Shown piece after piece: positions 18,043 to 26,338 of a DNA stretch of 64,000 nt (within the stretch, counting starts at the first letter, position 1; the number at the start of each line of letters is the position of its first letter). The DNA is taken from the NCBI RefSeq assembly GCF_011074955.1, contig NZ_WUQJ01000011.1:62001-126000 (forward strand), given 5' to 3'. The notes beneath the pieces were generated by a model. That model was given only the letters and a program-made list of their open reading frames with translations. It made no database searches and was not told the origin of the DNA. The DNA is from Marinobacter caseinilyticus. Its GTDB lineage: Bacteria > Pseudomonadota > Gammaproteobacteria > Pseudomonadales > Oleiphilaceae. The position numbers were made by a program, and so were the translations under genes.

Positions 18043-18711
18043 TCACCCGGCGTTGCTGCGCCGCTTGAGTTTGAATACGCTCTCGGTGGCCCCGCTCAGG
18101 CCTTTGCGCTTGGCAAACGGGTGATCCTTGGCAAGGGCGTTGGTCAGTACGTGTTCAATGTGCCAGTCCGGGCCATACAGGGTGTGCACTTCGGCGTCGC
18201 TGACATTGAACGGCGGGCCCTGCATTTCATCATTCTGGTAATCCAGCGTGACCAGCAAAATGGCGCATTGGTCCGGCAATATCGCGGTGAGGTGTTCGAC
18301 ATAGTTTGCCCGCATCGCCGGCGGCAATGCGATCAGGGCGGCGCGATCGTACACCAGGCGTATGTGTTTGAGGTCGTCCGGGACCAGTTGGAAAAAATCG
18401 CCACACCAGAGTTGCAGGCTGTCATGGGTAAAGGTAGTGAACGGTTGTCCCGGATGAACCTGGGCCTTGGCGTTGCCTTCCTCAAAAAAGTCTTTGCAGG
18501 CCACATCGCTGAGCTCGACCCCCAGCACAGGGTGGCCCTGATCGTGCAGCCACCAGAGGTCTTTGGCCTTGCCGCACAGTGGAACAAACACCGCTTCTTT
18601 GCCCTGCTGGACCAGCTCCGACCAATGGTCATGGAGGTAGCGATTGATGGTGCCTTCATGAAATCCGATTTCCTTGTTGGCCCACCGGGTGTGCCAGAAT
18701 TCGTGATCCAT
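18043..18711 (-). CDS. tpm: Thiopurine S-methyltransferase family protein
   Basis: A 222-residue SAM-dependent methyltransferase of the TPMT family. FWHTRWANKEIGFHEG at the N-terminus is the family opening, and VFVPLCGKAKDLWWLHDQGH with VLGVELSD is the SAM-binding motif I. VYDRAALIALPP is motif IV. Pseudomonas-type homologues methylate selenium and tellurium oxyanions or sulfhydryl substrates and are linked to tellurite resistance. An AGGA site precedes the ATG. It stands alone, convergent with yehW. Confidence 0.93.
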   Translation of the reverse strand: MDHEFWHTRWANKEIGFHEGTINRYLHDHWSELVQQGKEAVFVPLCGKAKDLWWLHDQGHPVLGVELSDVACKDFFEEGNAKAQVHPGQPFTTFTHDSLQLWCGDFFQLVPDDLKHIRLVYDRAALIALPPAMRANYVEHLTAILPDQCAILLVTLDYQNDEMQGPPFNVSDAEVHTLYGPDWHIEHVLTNALAKDHPFAKRKGLSGATESVFKLKRRSNAG

Positions 18712-18902
18712 CGTGCTGTCCTGTTGGCAATGAATGTAAGGGACGCTTCAGTACCGCCTTAGACCAATGGAGGTCGGACAGAATTGATCAGCGCCTCCAT
18801 GCTGAGTGTAAACTAGTCCATGGGGATGTGAAGTCGCTGTGAGCGACGTCGCTGTCAACAACAAGACAAGGTGCCTGTTTTTTAGCCACGAGGATGGACC
18901 GA

Positions 18903-19838
18903 ATGAAAGCCGTGTTTCTGGATGCCGCAACGCTTGGATCGGACGTGGATCTCACGTCACTGAATGCCGTGCTCGACGAGTTGGTCCTGTATGACCACAC
19001 TGCACCGGATCAAGTTCAGGCGCGCATTGACGGCTTTGACACCATACTCACCAACAAAGTGGTGTTGAACGCCGAGCATTTCAATGCCTGCAAAACTCTC
19101 AAGCGGGTGGCGGTAGTTGCCACCGGCACCAATAATATTGATCTTGCCGCGGCCAAGGCGGCGGGGATTCGCGTAATGAACGTGACGAATTACGGCCGCT
19201 CCACCGTCGCGCAGCACACCCTCGCCCTGATACTGGCGCTGGCGACCCGGTTGCTGGACTACGATCGCGACGTGCGGGCCGGGCGTTGGGCCAAAAGCGA
19301 CATGTTCTGCCTGATGGACCATCCCATCATGGAGCTGGAGGGCCGCACTCTGGGCATTGTGGGCTACGGCGATCTTGGCCAGGGGGTGGCGGAGCGGGCC
19401 CAGGCCTTTGGCATGAACATTCTGTTGGGGGCCCGGCCAGGGCAGAAAGCCGGCGTAGTGGACGTTTATCCGCGCATTCCCCTGGATGACCTGTTACCGC
19501 AGGTGGATGTGCTCTCACTCCATTGCCTGCTCACCGAAGACACCCGCAATATGATTGGTGCCCGGGAACTGAAAATGATGAAGCCGGATTCGTTGCTGAT
19601 CAATACCAGCCGTGGTGGCCTGGTGGACGAGCAGGCGCTGGCGGATGCCCTGCGGGCGGGCGACATCGGTGGCGCCGGTTTTGACGTGCTAACCGAAGAG
19701 CCGCCGCGTCATGGAAACCCGTTGCTGGCCGGCGATATCCCAAACCTGATCATCACCCCCCATTCCGCCTGGGCCAGCCGTGAGGCCCGGCAGCGAATTA
19801 TTGAGATTACCGCCCGCAACCTCAGCTCTGTAGCCTGA
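18903..19838 (+). CDS. D-2-hydroxyacid dehydrogenase (HprA/glycerate-dehydrogenase-like)
   Basis: An NAD(P)-dependent D-2-hydroxyacid dehydrogenase of 311 residues. The nucleotide-binding motif GYGDLGQGVAERAQAFG lies near residue 150. INTSRGGLVDEQAL contains the catalytic Arg, a Glu follows in LTEEPPRHGNPL, and HSAW carries the catalytic His. It is most like hydroxypyruvate reductase/glycerate dehydrogenase, which works in the serine-glycerate interconversion, but the substrate is not certain. GAGGA ends eight bases before ATG 18903; an ATG at 18894 is inside that site. A terminator follows at 19878. Confidence 0.88.
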   Translation: MKAVFLDAATLGSDVDLTSLNAVLDELVLYDHTAPDQVQARIDGFDTILTNKVVLNAEHFNACKTLKRVAVVATGTNNIDLAAAKAAGIRVMNVTNYGRSTVAQHTLALILALATRLLDYDRDVRAGRWAKSDMFCLMDHPIMELEGRTLGIVGYGDLGQGVAERAQAFGMNILLGARPGQKAGVVDVYPRIPLDDLLPQVDVLSLHCLLTEDTRNMIGARELKMMKPDSLLINTSRGGLVDEQALADALRAGDIGGAGFDVLTEEPPRHGNPLLAGDIPNLIITPHSAWASREARQRIIEITARNLSSVA

Positions 19839-19877
19839 GGGTATTCTTAAACCAAAAAAACCTCGGCGCCGAAACAG

Positions 19878-19904
19878 AAAAGCCCCGGCGTGGCCGGGGC
19901 TTTT
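19878..19904. terminator. Bidirectional intrinsic terminator
   Basis: A GCCCCGGC/GCCGGGGC stem with a 3-nt loop, flanked by AAAA and TTTT, lies between the convergent dehydrogenase and fadL genes. It works as an intrinsic terminator in both directions. Confidence 0.9.
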
Positions 19905-19920
19905 GCTTGCTTGGAACGTG

Positions 19921-21183
19921 TCAGAAGGTCCAGCCCACGCTCGCGGAAACGCCAACCTGGTACATCTCCAGAGCAATCGTCTGGTTGGGCGCCAGCGGAT
20001 TGGGGCCGGAGACCTGTTTCGTCGGCGAGAAGAAGGCCATCCCCGACAGTTCCAGGCGCTCGCTGAAGTGGTGGGTGAAACCGCCGGTGAAATGCCATTC
20101 CTGAATGCCCGGAGCGAGGATATTGAACAGCACATCCTCGCCAGAAATCGGGTTTTCACCGTAGCTTACGCCGGCACGCCAGGCGTGGTCCCGCGTTTGC
20201 TGCCACTGCCACCCCAGCTTCACGATGGTCATGTCATCCCAGCCAAAACCGGCACCGTCATCGTCCCCAAGCCGGGCGGTCTGAAGATTTGGTAGCAGTG
20301 GGTTGCCGACGCTTCTGATCTCGCTGTAACGGATGTGCTGAAGGTCAATCAGGAACCAGTGGTTTTCGATGCCGGACCAGGCGATGCCGGCGTTGAACAT
20401 TTGCGGAATGTCGAAATCACCCTGCTCGGCAAAGAGGCCACGGTACTGGTCGAACTCACCCATTTTCAGGATGTTGCGCCAGCTGACACCGCCACGGAGG
20501 GTGTCGGTGATTTCGCCCTGCCAGCCAATCTGGTAGCCATAGCCCCAGGCTTCGTCATCGCCGTTGTTGGACAGGGCGCTGGCATCGGACGAAAACGGCG
20601 CAAAGTTCTGCAGGCCCTTTGCCTCAAACCGCTGGTAGGCGATTACCGGAGAGAATCCGATGGCTTGATGGTCGGCGAACTTCCAGGACCAGGTCGGAGC
20701 AATGAACAGCTGTTCCAGGTTGACGCCGGTGCGACCACCATAGAAGGGCCCGCCATTCCCGCCGTTCCCGTCTTGATAGTCGGTATTCATGCCGCCATTG
20801 GCAAACACAGACACCCCGAAGGCCGTCGTATCAGACAGTTGGCGATTGAAACCGAAATGGGGAATGGCAAAGCCGTTCCTGCTGCTTTTATAGGTACCCG
20901 GCTGCAGAGAAAAGGCCGGGGGTGGTGAAACCGGGCCATCAACGGTGTATTCCCTTCTCGGGGAAAATACCTCGACACCGCCATCAATACGGTTACCAAT
21001 AAACGCCATGCCCGCCGGATTGGTGGCGGCGGCGATGCTGTCCTGCGAAAGGGCAGAGCCAGCCCCGGCCATGCCTTTGCTGATGGTGCCATAGCCATGG
21101 GCAAAGTAGCCGTTGGTGGCGAATGACGTCGCTGGCAATATAGAGAGTGCGCCGACAACGCCGAGAGCCAAAGTGAAACGCAT
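19921..21183 (-). CDS. FadL/OmpP1/TodX family outer-membrane porin
   Basis: An outer-membrane beta-barrel of 420 residues for uptake of long-chain fatty acids or other hydrophobic compounds. The start at ATG 21183 gives a proper signal peptide (MRFTLALGVVGALSILPATSFA). The mature protein opens with TNGYFAHGYGTISKGMAGAG, the FadL plug signature, and ends in aromatic WTF, as outer-membrane barrels do. The remaining sequence is typical amphipathic strand repeats. Hydrophobic substrate uptake fits the oxidative enzymes at the left of the window, but no direct link is shown. Confidence 0.92.
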   Translation of the reverse strand: MRFTLALGVVGALSILPATSFATNGYFAHGYGTISKGMAGAGSALSQDSIAAATNPAGMAFIGNRIDGGVEVFSPRREYTVDGPVSPPPAFSLQPGTYKSSRNGFAIPHFGFNRQLSDTTAFGVSVFANGGMNTDYQDGNGGNGGPFYGGRTGVNLEQLFIAPTWSWKFADHQAIGFSPVIAYQRFEAKGLQNFAPFSSDASALSNNGDDEAWGYGYQIGWQGEITDTLRGGVSWRNILKMGEFDQYRGLFAEQGDFDIPQMFNAGIAWSGIENHWFLIDLQHIRYSEIRSVGNPLLPNLQTARLGDDDGAGFGWDDMTIVKLGWQWQQTRDHAWRAGVSYGENPISGEDVLFNILAPGIQEWHFTGGFTHHFSERLELSGMAFFSPTKQVSGPNPLAPNQTIALEMYQVGVSASVGWTF

Positions 21184-21257
21184 AACTGAACACCTGTTCG
21201 GATAACGTGGCCATATATTAAGAGGGGCAGGTTGTACCGCAATCGCGTTATAAGAGG

Positions 21258-21273
21258 AAGTAACGATTATTAA
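21258..21273. promoter_or_regulatory. AATAATCGTTACTT motif upstream of fadL
   Basis: On the minus strand, 75-90 nt before the fadL ATG, the sequence AATAATCGTTACTT matches exactly a unit of the tandem repeat upstream of the HDOD gene (23866-23929). The orientation relative to the gene is the same. It may be a binding site of a shared regulator. The same region also lies upstream of the divergent yihY gene. Confidence 0.35.
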
Positions 21274-21383
21274 TATGTTTATATCGGAGGCGTTGCGCTC
21301 GTCCCCATGGCCATCAACCATACGTTGCTATGCCGGGTTATCTATCTGATACTCTGTATAAAATTCAAACTGCAGGAATTCGT

Positions 21384-22703
21384 GTGGCTTCTTTCCAAAT
21401 TAAAGAACGGCTTCAGGCCGTCGAGGACTGGATTCTCGCAAACCCCAACCCACCCCATAAATGGCCCTGGACATGGCTTTACAGTGCGGGTCGAACGACG
21501 TACGCGCTGATACGGGATATCATTCATGGCAACCTCACTCTGCACGCCATGAGTCTGGTGTACACCACGCTGTTGAGTATCGTGCCGTTGCTGGCGCTGA
21601 GTTTTTCCGTGCTCAAGGCAATGGGTGTGCACCAGCGAATGGAGCCGTTTCTTTACCAGTTTTTTGAGCCGATGGGTCCCCAGGGTATTCAGATTGCCGA
21701 GCAGATTCTGGGGTTTGTCGACAACATGAAGGTGGGCGTTCTGGGCTCCGTCGGCTTGGCATTGCTGGTTTACACCGTGGTGTCACTGCTCCAGAAAGTC
21801 GAGCGCTCATTCAACATGATTTGGCGCGTGCCCGATATGCGTTCAGTGGCCCAGCGATTCAGTAACTACCTGAGTGTGATCATGGTAGGGCCGCTGCTGA
21901 TGGTGTCGGCGATAGGTGCCAGTGCCACAATCTTCTCATCGAACTTTGTCCAGTCACTGATCGAAATCGAGCCGTTTGGCTCGTTGATTCTGGTGATCAG
22001 CCGCTTTACGCCATTCTTCCTGGTGGCCGGTGCGTTCACCTTTGTGTATGTGTTTATGCCCAACACCCGGGTCAAACTGAAGTATGCCGTTGTCGGTGGA
22101 CTGATTGCGGGTGTGTCCTGGCAGGCTGGCGGTATGCTGTTCGCCTCGTTTGTGGCCGGGTCGGCCAAGTATGCGGCCATTTACTCCAGTTTTGCCATCG
22201 GCATCACACTACTGATCTGGGTGTACCTGAACTGGATGATTCTCCTGCTGGGCGCCAGCATTGTGTTTTACTTGCAGAACCCGGGGTCTGTTGCCAAGCG
22301 TCAATCGGTCCGGTTCTCGCCTGAGCTGCAGGAATACGTCGCAATGGTGGTCATGTGGATGGTGTGTAAACCGTTCAGCGAAGGCAAACCGGCCCCACAG
22401 CAAGAAAACCTGGAGCAGGCGCTGCGGGTGCCGGGTGAGGTCTCCCGGAGCATCAGCGACAAGCTTATACGCAACGGCTTGCTGTCCCTGGCCGGTGCCA
22501 ATGGCGACTTGTTGGTGCCGGGCCGGTCATTGAACCTGATTACCGTCGATAACGTGCTTCAGGCGGTGCGAAAAGATGAAGACAGCATCGTGCGTCGATT
22601 ACCCAAGGTGCTGCCGGTGGGCTTGATGGAGCGGGAAGGCGGCCACTCCAAAACGTTTGCGGAGTTGCTTCAGGTTGAGGCTTCGCCACCGGTTGCCGAT
22701 TGA
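21384..22703 (+). CDS. YihY/UPF0761 (BrkB-like) inner-membrane protein
   Basis: A 439-residue polytopic membrane protein. About six helices cover residues 40-310, with the family motif MSLVYTTLLSIVPLLALSFS near residue 60. The family was once annotated as RNase BN, which is wrong for YihY. The physiological role is unclear. The C-terminal 130 residues are soluble and of winged-helix-like composition (about 335-400), as in many longer homologues. I prefer GTG 21384 with AGGA six bases upstream; the frame also allows ATG 21330 without a good ribosome site. Confidence 0.85.
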   Translation: MASFQIKERLQAVEDWILANPNPPHKWPWTWLYSAGRTTYALIRDIIHGNLTLHAMSLVYTTLLSIVPLLALSFSVLKAMGVHQRMEPFLYQFFEPMGPQGIQIAEQILGFVDNMKVGVLGSVGLALLVYTVVSLLQKVERSFNMIWRVPDMRSVAQRFSNYLSVIMVGPLLMVSAIGASATIFSSNFVQSLIEIEPFGSLILVISRFTPFFLVAGAFTFVYVFMPNTRVKLKYAVVGGLIAGVSWQAGGMLFASFVAGSAKYAAIYSSFAIGITLLIWVYLNWMILLLGASIVFYLQNPGSVAKRQSVRFSPELQEYVAMVVMWMVCKPFSEGKPAPQQENLEQALRVPGEVSRSISDKLIRNGLLSLAGANGDLLVPGRSLNLITVDNVLQAVRKDEDSIVRRLPKVLPVGLMEREGGHSKTFAELLQVEASPPVAD

Positions 22704-22808
22704 CCGGAGAGCTAACGTATTGCGGGCGAATCAGGTCCGACACCGAATGCGAGAAAAGACTGTGGGGGACCAACAGGTCCCGGATCGGCAGGTTCTGGTT
22801 CGCCGTTA

Positions 22809-23852
22809 TCAGGACGTAGATGATGTGGTCATGCCATCCCCGAGCATGTTCAGCACCCCTTTTCGGATTCTCGCAAACTGATCATCCGACAACCTTAAAA
22901 CCAGGCGCAACTCTGCTTCTGGCAGGTTTCTCTGGTGCGCGTGCAGCAATACTTCACGAGTGCCGAGAATAAAACCGTCGTTCAGCGGCGTGTGGCTGCT
23001 GGTGGGGGCTGGCCGTTCAGCAGTCAGCAATTGAGCGTGGAGCGTGGGGGGCAGGTTCCATTCATTAGCCAGCATCTGGGTTGTTTGCCAGTCGAACTGC
23101 TTCATGGCCGCGCGCAGAACCTGAGGCTCAATCTCATGCATGGTCAGCTGAGACCGGTAAATACGCTGAACTTCGCGTCTGATGGTTATATAAGACAACG
23201 CCGGCAGTAACCCCACCATGAACAGCGCCTGGGTGTCGCCACCCTGACTCTGGGCGATCAGTTCCGCAGACCTTGCGCAGGCGAGCCCCCAACGCCATAC
23301 CCGCTGGGCAAACAATGCCTCGTTACTGTTTCTCGCCGCCAGCATGGGGCGTAACAGGGTGGCGGAAATCACGCTGCGAATGCCATCAATACCCAGCACA
23401 AATATGGCTTGGTCGAGGGATTCAACGGTGTGTTCGCCGGGCCTGAAAAATGGGCTATTGACGACCTGAAGCAACTGTTGAACCAGCGAGGCGTCCGAGA
23501 GGATGATCTTGGCCAGCTTGTTGCGGTCCATGGTGTCATCCGACAGCGCCTGTAACAGCATCGGCAAACTCAGGGGCTGGCGTGGCAATTCGTCGAGTTT
23601 TTCAAACTTGATCCGATGGCGCAGCTCATCCAGCACCACATCCTGATGGCTGGAGGGCTGAGCAAAGGTGGAGGGCGGTGTATCCAGCAGCCAGCAAAAC
23701 AGGTGGTCTTCCATGGCTTGCAGCTGCGGCTCGACGTCGTGCTCTACTTGACGGGTTTCGTGGGCGGGATTGAGTAGCCGCGAGGGATTTGCTGGCGCGA
23801 TTGTCCTGCGCGGTAAAAACAGCCCTGTGAGTCTGGATAGAAATCTCGTCAT
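22809..23852 (-). CDS. HDOD domain-containing signalling protein
   Basis: A 347-residue protein with an HDOD domain (about 90-290): LPRQPLSLPMLLQALSDD, IILSDASLVQQLLQVVNSPFF, then LGIDGIRSVISATLLRPM. HDOD domains are non-catalytic HD relatives found in regulators of motility, c-di-GMP and stress. The first 80 residues are a low-complexity linker region. A strong ribosome site (GGGATAAGG) precedes the ATG. A run of four near-identical 16-nt units lies immediately upstream. The partner and pathway are unknown. Confidence 0.88.
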   Translation of the reverse strand: MTRFLSRLTGLFLPRRTIAPANPSRLLNPAHETRQVEHDVEPQLQAMEDHLFCWLLDTPPSTFAQPSSHQDVVLDELRHRIKFEKLDELPRQPLSLPMLLQALSDDTMDRNKLAKIILSDASLVQQLLQVVNSPFFRPGEHTVESLDQAIFVLGIDGIRSVISATLLRPMLAARNSNEALFAQRVWRWGLACARSAELIAQSQGGDTQALFMVGLLPALSYITIRREVQRIYRSQLTMHEIEPQVLRAAMKQFDWQTTQMLANEWNLPPTLHAQLLTAERPAPTSSHTPLNDGFILGTREVLLHAHQRNLPEAELRLVLRLSDDQFARIRKGVLNMLGDGMTTSSTS

Positions 23853-23865
23853 CCTTATCCCTCGG

Positions 23866-23929
23866 AAGTAACGATTGTTGAAAGTAACGATTATTGAAAG
23901 TTACGGGTATCAAAAATAACGATTGAATG
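23866..23929. repeat. Four tandem 16-nt units upstream of the HDOD gene
   Basis: Four adjacent 16-nt units lie 14-77 nt before the HDOD start: AAGTAACGATTGTTGA, AAGTAACGATTATTGA, AAGTTACGGGTATCAA and AAATAACGATTGAATG. The first two differ by one base, the others are degenerate. The spacing is exactly periodic, so this looks like an array of sites for a DNA-binding protein or a recent slippage product. Another copy lies upstream of fadL. Confidence 0.6.
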
Positions 23930-24003
23930 GCGCGGCAAGTTGCGACAATCAGCCAGTATAGATCCAGGATGCTCAGGGCGCATCCGGGGGCGATAGTTTA
24001 TTA

Positions 24004-24939
24004 TTATCCGGCGAGGCCAAGCCTCTGCAATCCGTAGACGCCCCCCGTTATTGTAACCAGCGACAGTATGGTCGTCAGCGCAATGATGTTAGCGGCAAGT
24101 TTGCCGTCACTGCCTGCCGCACGTGCCATGACATAGCTTGCCGCTGCAGTGGGGCTGGCCAGGAACAGGAAGAGAATGCCCAGTTCCGGGCCTTCAAACC
24201 CGACCAGCCAGGCCAGCCAAGTGAACAGGAACGGGTAAAAAACCACCTTGATCAGACTGCTGGCCAGGGCGGTTAAGCCGGAGTCTGCCAAGGATCGAAA
24301 CGACAGTGCACCACCAATACAAATCAGGGCGACGGGCAGGGCGATGGCCGCCAGGTAGTTCCCGGACACCAACAGCCATTCGGGTAAGGGAAGGCGTAGG
24401 TAGGACGCGAGGAGTCCCGTCAGAACCCCCAGTATCAGGGGGTTGCGAAGCACGCGGGACAATAGCTGCAGCAAACTCGGCCGCGCCTGACCGCTGTATA
24501 TTGACAGCACAATCACCGACAGGATATTGAACAGGATAACCGCCACGCCGGATAGCACGCCCCCACTGGCAAGGCCAAAGTCGCCATACTGGTTCGCGGC
24601 CAACGCGAGCCCCACGATGCCGCAGTTACCACGGAAAGCGCCCTGTACAAACAGCCCCCGCTGCTCGAACGGCACTCGCCATATCGACCAGGCCCAGGCA
24701 CCGGCGAAACACAGCAGGGATGCCAGGCAAAAAAAGCCCGCCAATGCCGGACGAAACGCGTGATCGAGATCGGCGCGGTAAATGCTCAAAAACAGCAGTG
24801 CCGGCAGGGTGACGCGAAAGGTCAGGCTGGACGCGGTGGCGATGAAGGCATCGTCGATCCATTGGAATCGTTTCAACAGGATACCGACCAGCACCATCAT
24901 AAAGATTGGGCCGGTGACAGTGAAAACCTGAGCCAGCAT
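24004..24939 (-). CDS. AEC (auxin efflux carrier) family transporter
   Basis: A 311-residue integral membrane protein with about ten predicted helices, the size and layout of the bacterial AEC family (Mem_trans). Features include RGNCGIVGLALAANQYGDFG after helix 4 and LLASYLRLPLPEW near helix 6. AEC members export or import carboxylates such as malate or malonate; the substrate is unknown here. AGGAAG precedes the ATG. The gene stands alone. Confidence 0.88.
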   Translation of the reverse strand: MLAQVFTVTGPIFMMVLVGILLKRFQWIDDAFIATASSLTFRVTLPALLFLSIYRADLDHAFRPALAGFFCLASLLCFAGAWAWSIWRVPFEQRGLFVQGAFRGNCGIVGLALAANQYGDFGLASGGVLSGVAVILFNILSVIVLSIYSGQARPSLLQLLSRVLRNPLILGVLTGLLASYLRLPLPEWLLVSGNYLAAIALPVALICIGGALSFRSLADSGLTALASSLIKVVFYPFLFTWLAWLVGFEGPELGILFLFLASPTAAASYVMARAAGSDGKLAANIIALTTILSLVTITGGVYGLQRLGLAG

Positions 24940-25082
24940 GACGTGCTTCCTGAGCGGGTGGCAGGTGGGCTGCCGAAAGGATGAAAGTTATTATTTTGCC
25001 ACTGACCGGAAACGGCGGGCCATTAGACATTGAGGGATAATGCTGGCACGTGAGGCCGACAGTGGGAACCGGCCGTGAGGGC

Positions 25083-26303
25083 TCAGTAACCGAAAATAAA
25101 CACCAGTTGCGCGACACCGGCCGCGAAACCGAGGAACGCGCCTACCAGAATCAGTTTGATCTCATCTTCCTGGAAACAGGGGCGCAGCAAATCCTGGAAC
25201 TCCACCGATGACAGCGCGATCATCCGCTCGACCATGATGCTCTCAACTGCCTCGGCGCGGTCTTTCTCAAACACGGGATTGCTGAAGGAGGTTTTTGAAA
25301 TCTCGATGGCTTTTTCACCAACCTGCTGTTTCAGGGTGGCAAAGCCGGTAGGGCCAAACGCCACCTGGGTTAACGCCTTGCCCAAGCCGGCGGTTTCATC
25401 CACCAGGGGTTTGATGTGCTTCTTGACCATATTGCGGGCCCGGTCGCCGTTGGGTCCGTTTAGAATCGCATGGATGATGTTGCCAACGGTGAGAATTTCG
25501 TGGGTAACAATGTGACAAAAAGACTGTGCGACTTCCGTCTGGCGCTTGAGGAACAATCCCTGAAGCCGAAGTGGCCCGACTTTTTTCTCATGCAGCGGGC
25601 GAAAAATCACATTCAAGGCAATCCAGTTGGTGGCCCAGCCCACCAGCAGGCCGAAGAATGGCAGCACCCACCAGCTCTGATAAAAGTACCACACGGTCAT
25701 CTGAACCAGGCCAAACAGAAACCCGAAGTACAGGCCGGAGTTGACGATAAAGCGGAACTCCGCGTCGCCACACTCCAGAAAGATCTTGTTCAGTAGCGCC
25801 TTGTCCGTAGCGAGGCGGTCGATGACCATGCCTTTGATGTCCAACAGGCCTTCAATGTTCCCTGACACATCACCGACCAGGTTGTTGACCAGTTGCGGTG
25901 TGGATTTACGAACCCGGTCGTAGACCATGTTGCGGGCGGACGCCGGCAGGTTCTCCCAGAAGGTGGGGTGCTCCCGCAGCATCAGCTCATCCACATACTC
26001 TTCGGTACGCGGTTCGACCGAATGCAGGATATGGGCGGCGAGGAGCTTGGGATCAATCTGGTCAAATATCTCATGCACGGTGCCGATCTTGGAAATCGTG
26101 GCATCGACACTGATGGCGGCCATTTTGCGGGCCTTGGAAGGAATAATGCCCTGCCAACCCAGCAATGGTGGTTTGCCGACAAACTCCAGCGGGTAGAAGG
26201 TCATTTTTATGGCCAGCCAGTTCGTGCTCCAGCCGATCAGGGCCGCAATCACCGGAATGCTGAGGTATTGCCAGAATTCTACGCTTGTGAACAGCTCATT
26301 CAT
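25083..26303 (-). CDS. DUF445 family membrane protein
   Basis: About 406 residues when started at ATG 26303 (MNELFTSVEFW); the first ATG of the frame, at 26327, is an alternative. Two copies of a characteristic motif, IGWSTNWLAIKMTFYPLEFVG near the N-terminus and VGWATNWIALNVIFRPLHEKKVG in the middle, mark DUF445. Helices lie at the N-terminus, at about 195-235 and at the extreme C-terminus (FLGFAAGVAQLVFIFGY). The intervening regions are helical and extramembranous. No function is established. It follows the RND pump gene by about 35 nt and may be co-transcribed with it. Confidence 0.85.
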   Translation of the reverse strand: MNELFTSVEFWQYLSIPVIAALIGWSTNWLAIKMTFYPLEFVGKPPLLGWQGIIPSKARKMAAISVDATISKIGTVHEIFDQIDPKLLAAHILHSVEPRTEEYVDELMLREHPTFWENLPASARNMVYDRVRKSTPQLVNNLVGDVSGNIEGLLDIKGMVIDRLATDKALLNKIFLECGDAEFRFIVNSGLYFGFLFGLVQMTVWYFYQSWWVLPFFGLLVGWATNWIALNVIFRPLHEKKVGPLRLQGLFLKRQTEVAQSFCHIVTHEILTVGNIIHAILNGPNGDRARNMVKKHIKPLVDETAGLGKALTQVAFGPTGFATLKQQVGEKAIEISKTSFSNPVFEKDRAEAVESIMVERMIALSSVEFQDLLRPCFQEDEIKLILVGAFLGFAAGVAQLVFIFGY

Positions 26304-26338
26304 CCGAAAGCTCGCGGCTGGATCCATTGGTTACTGCG

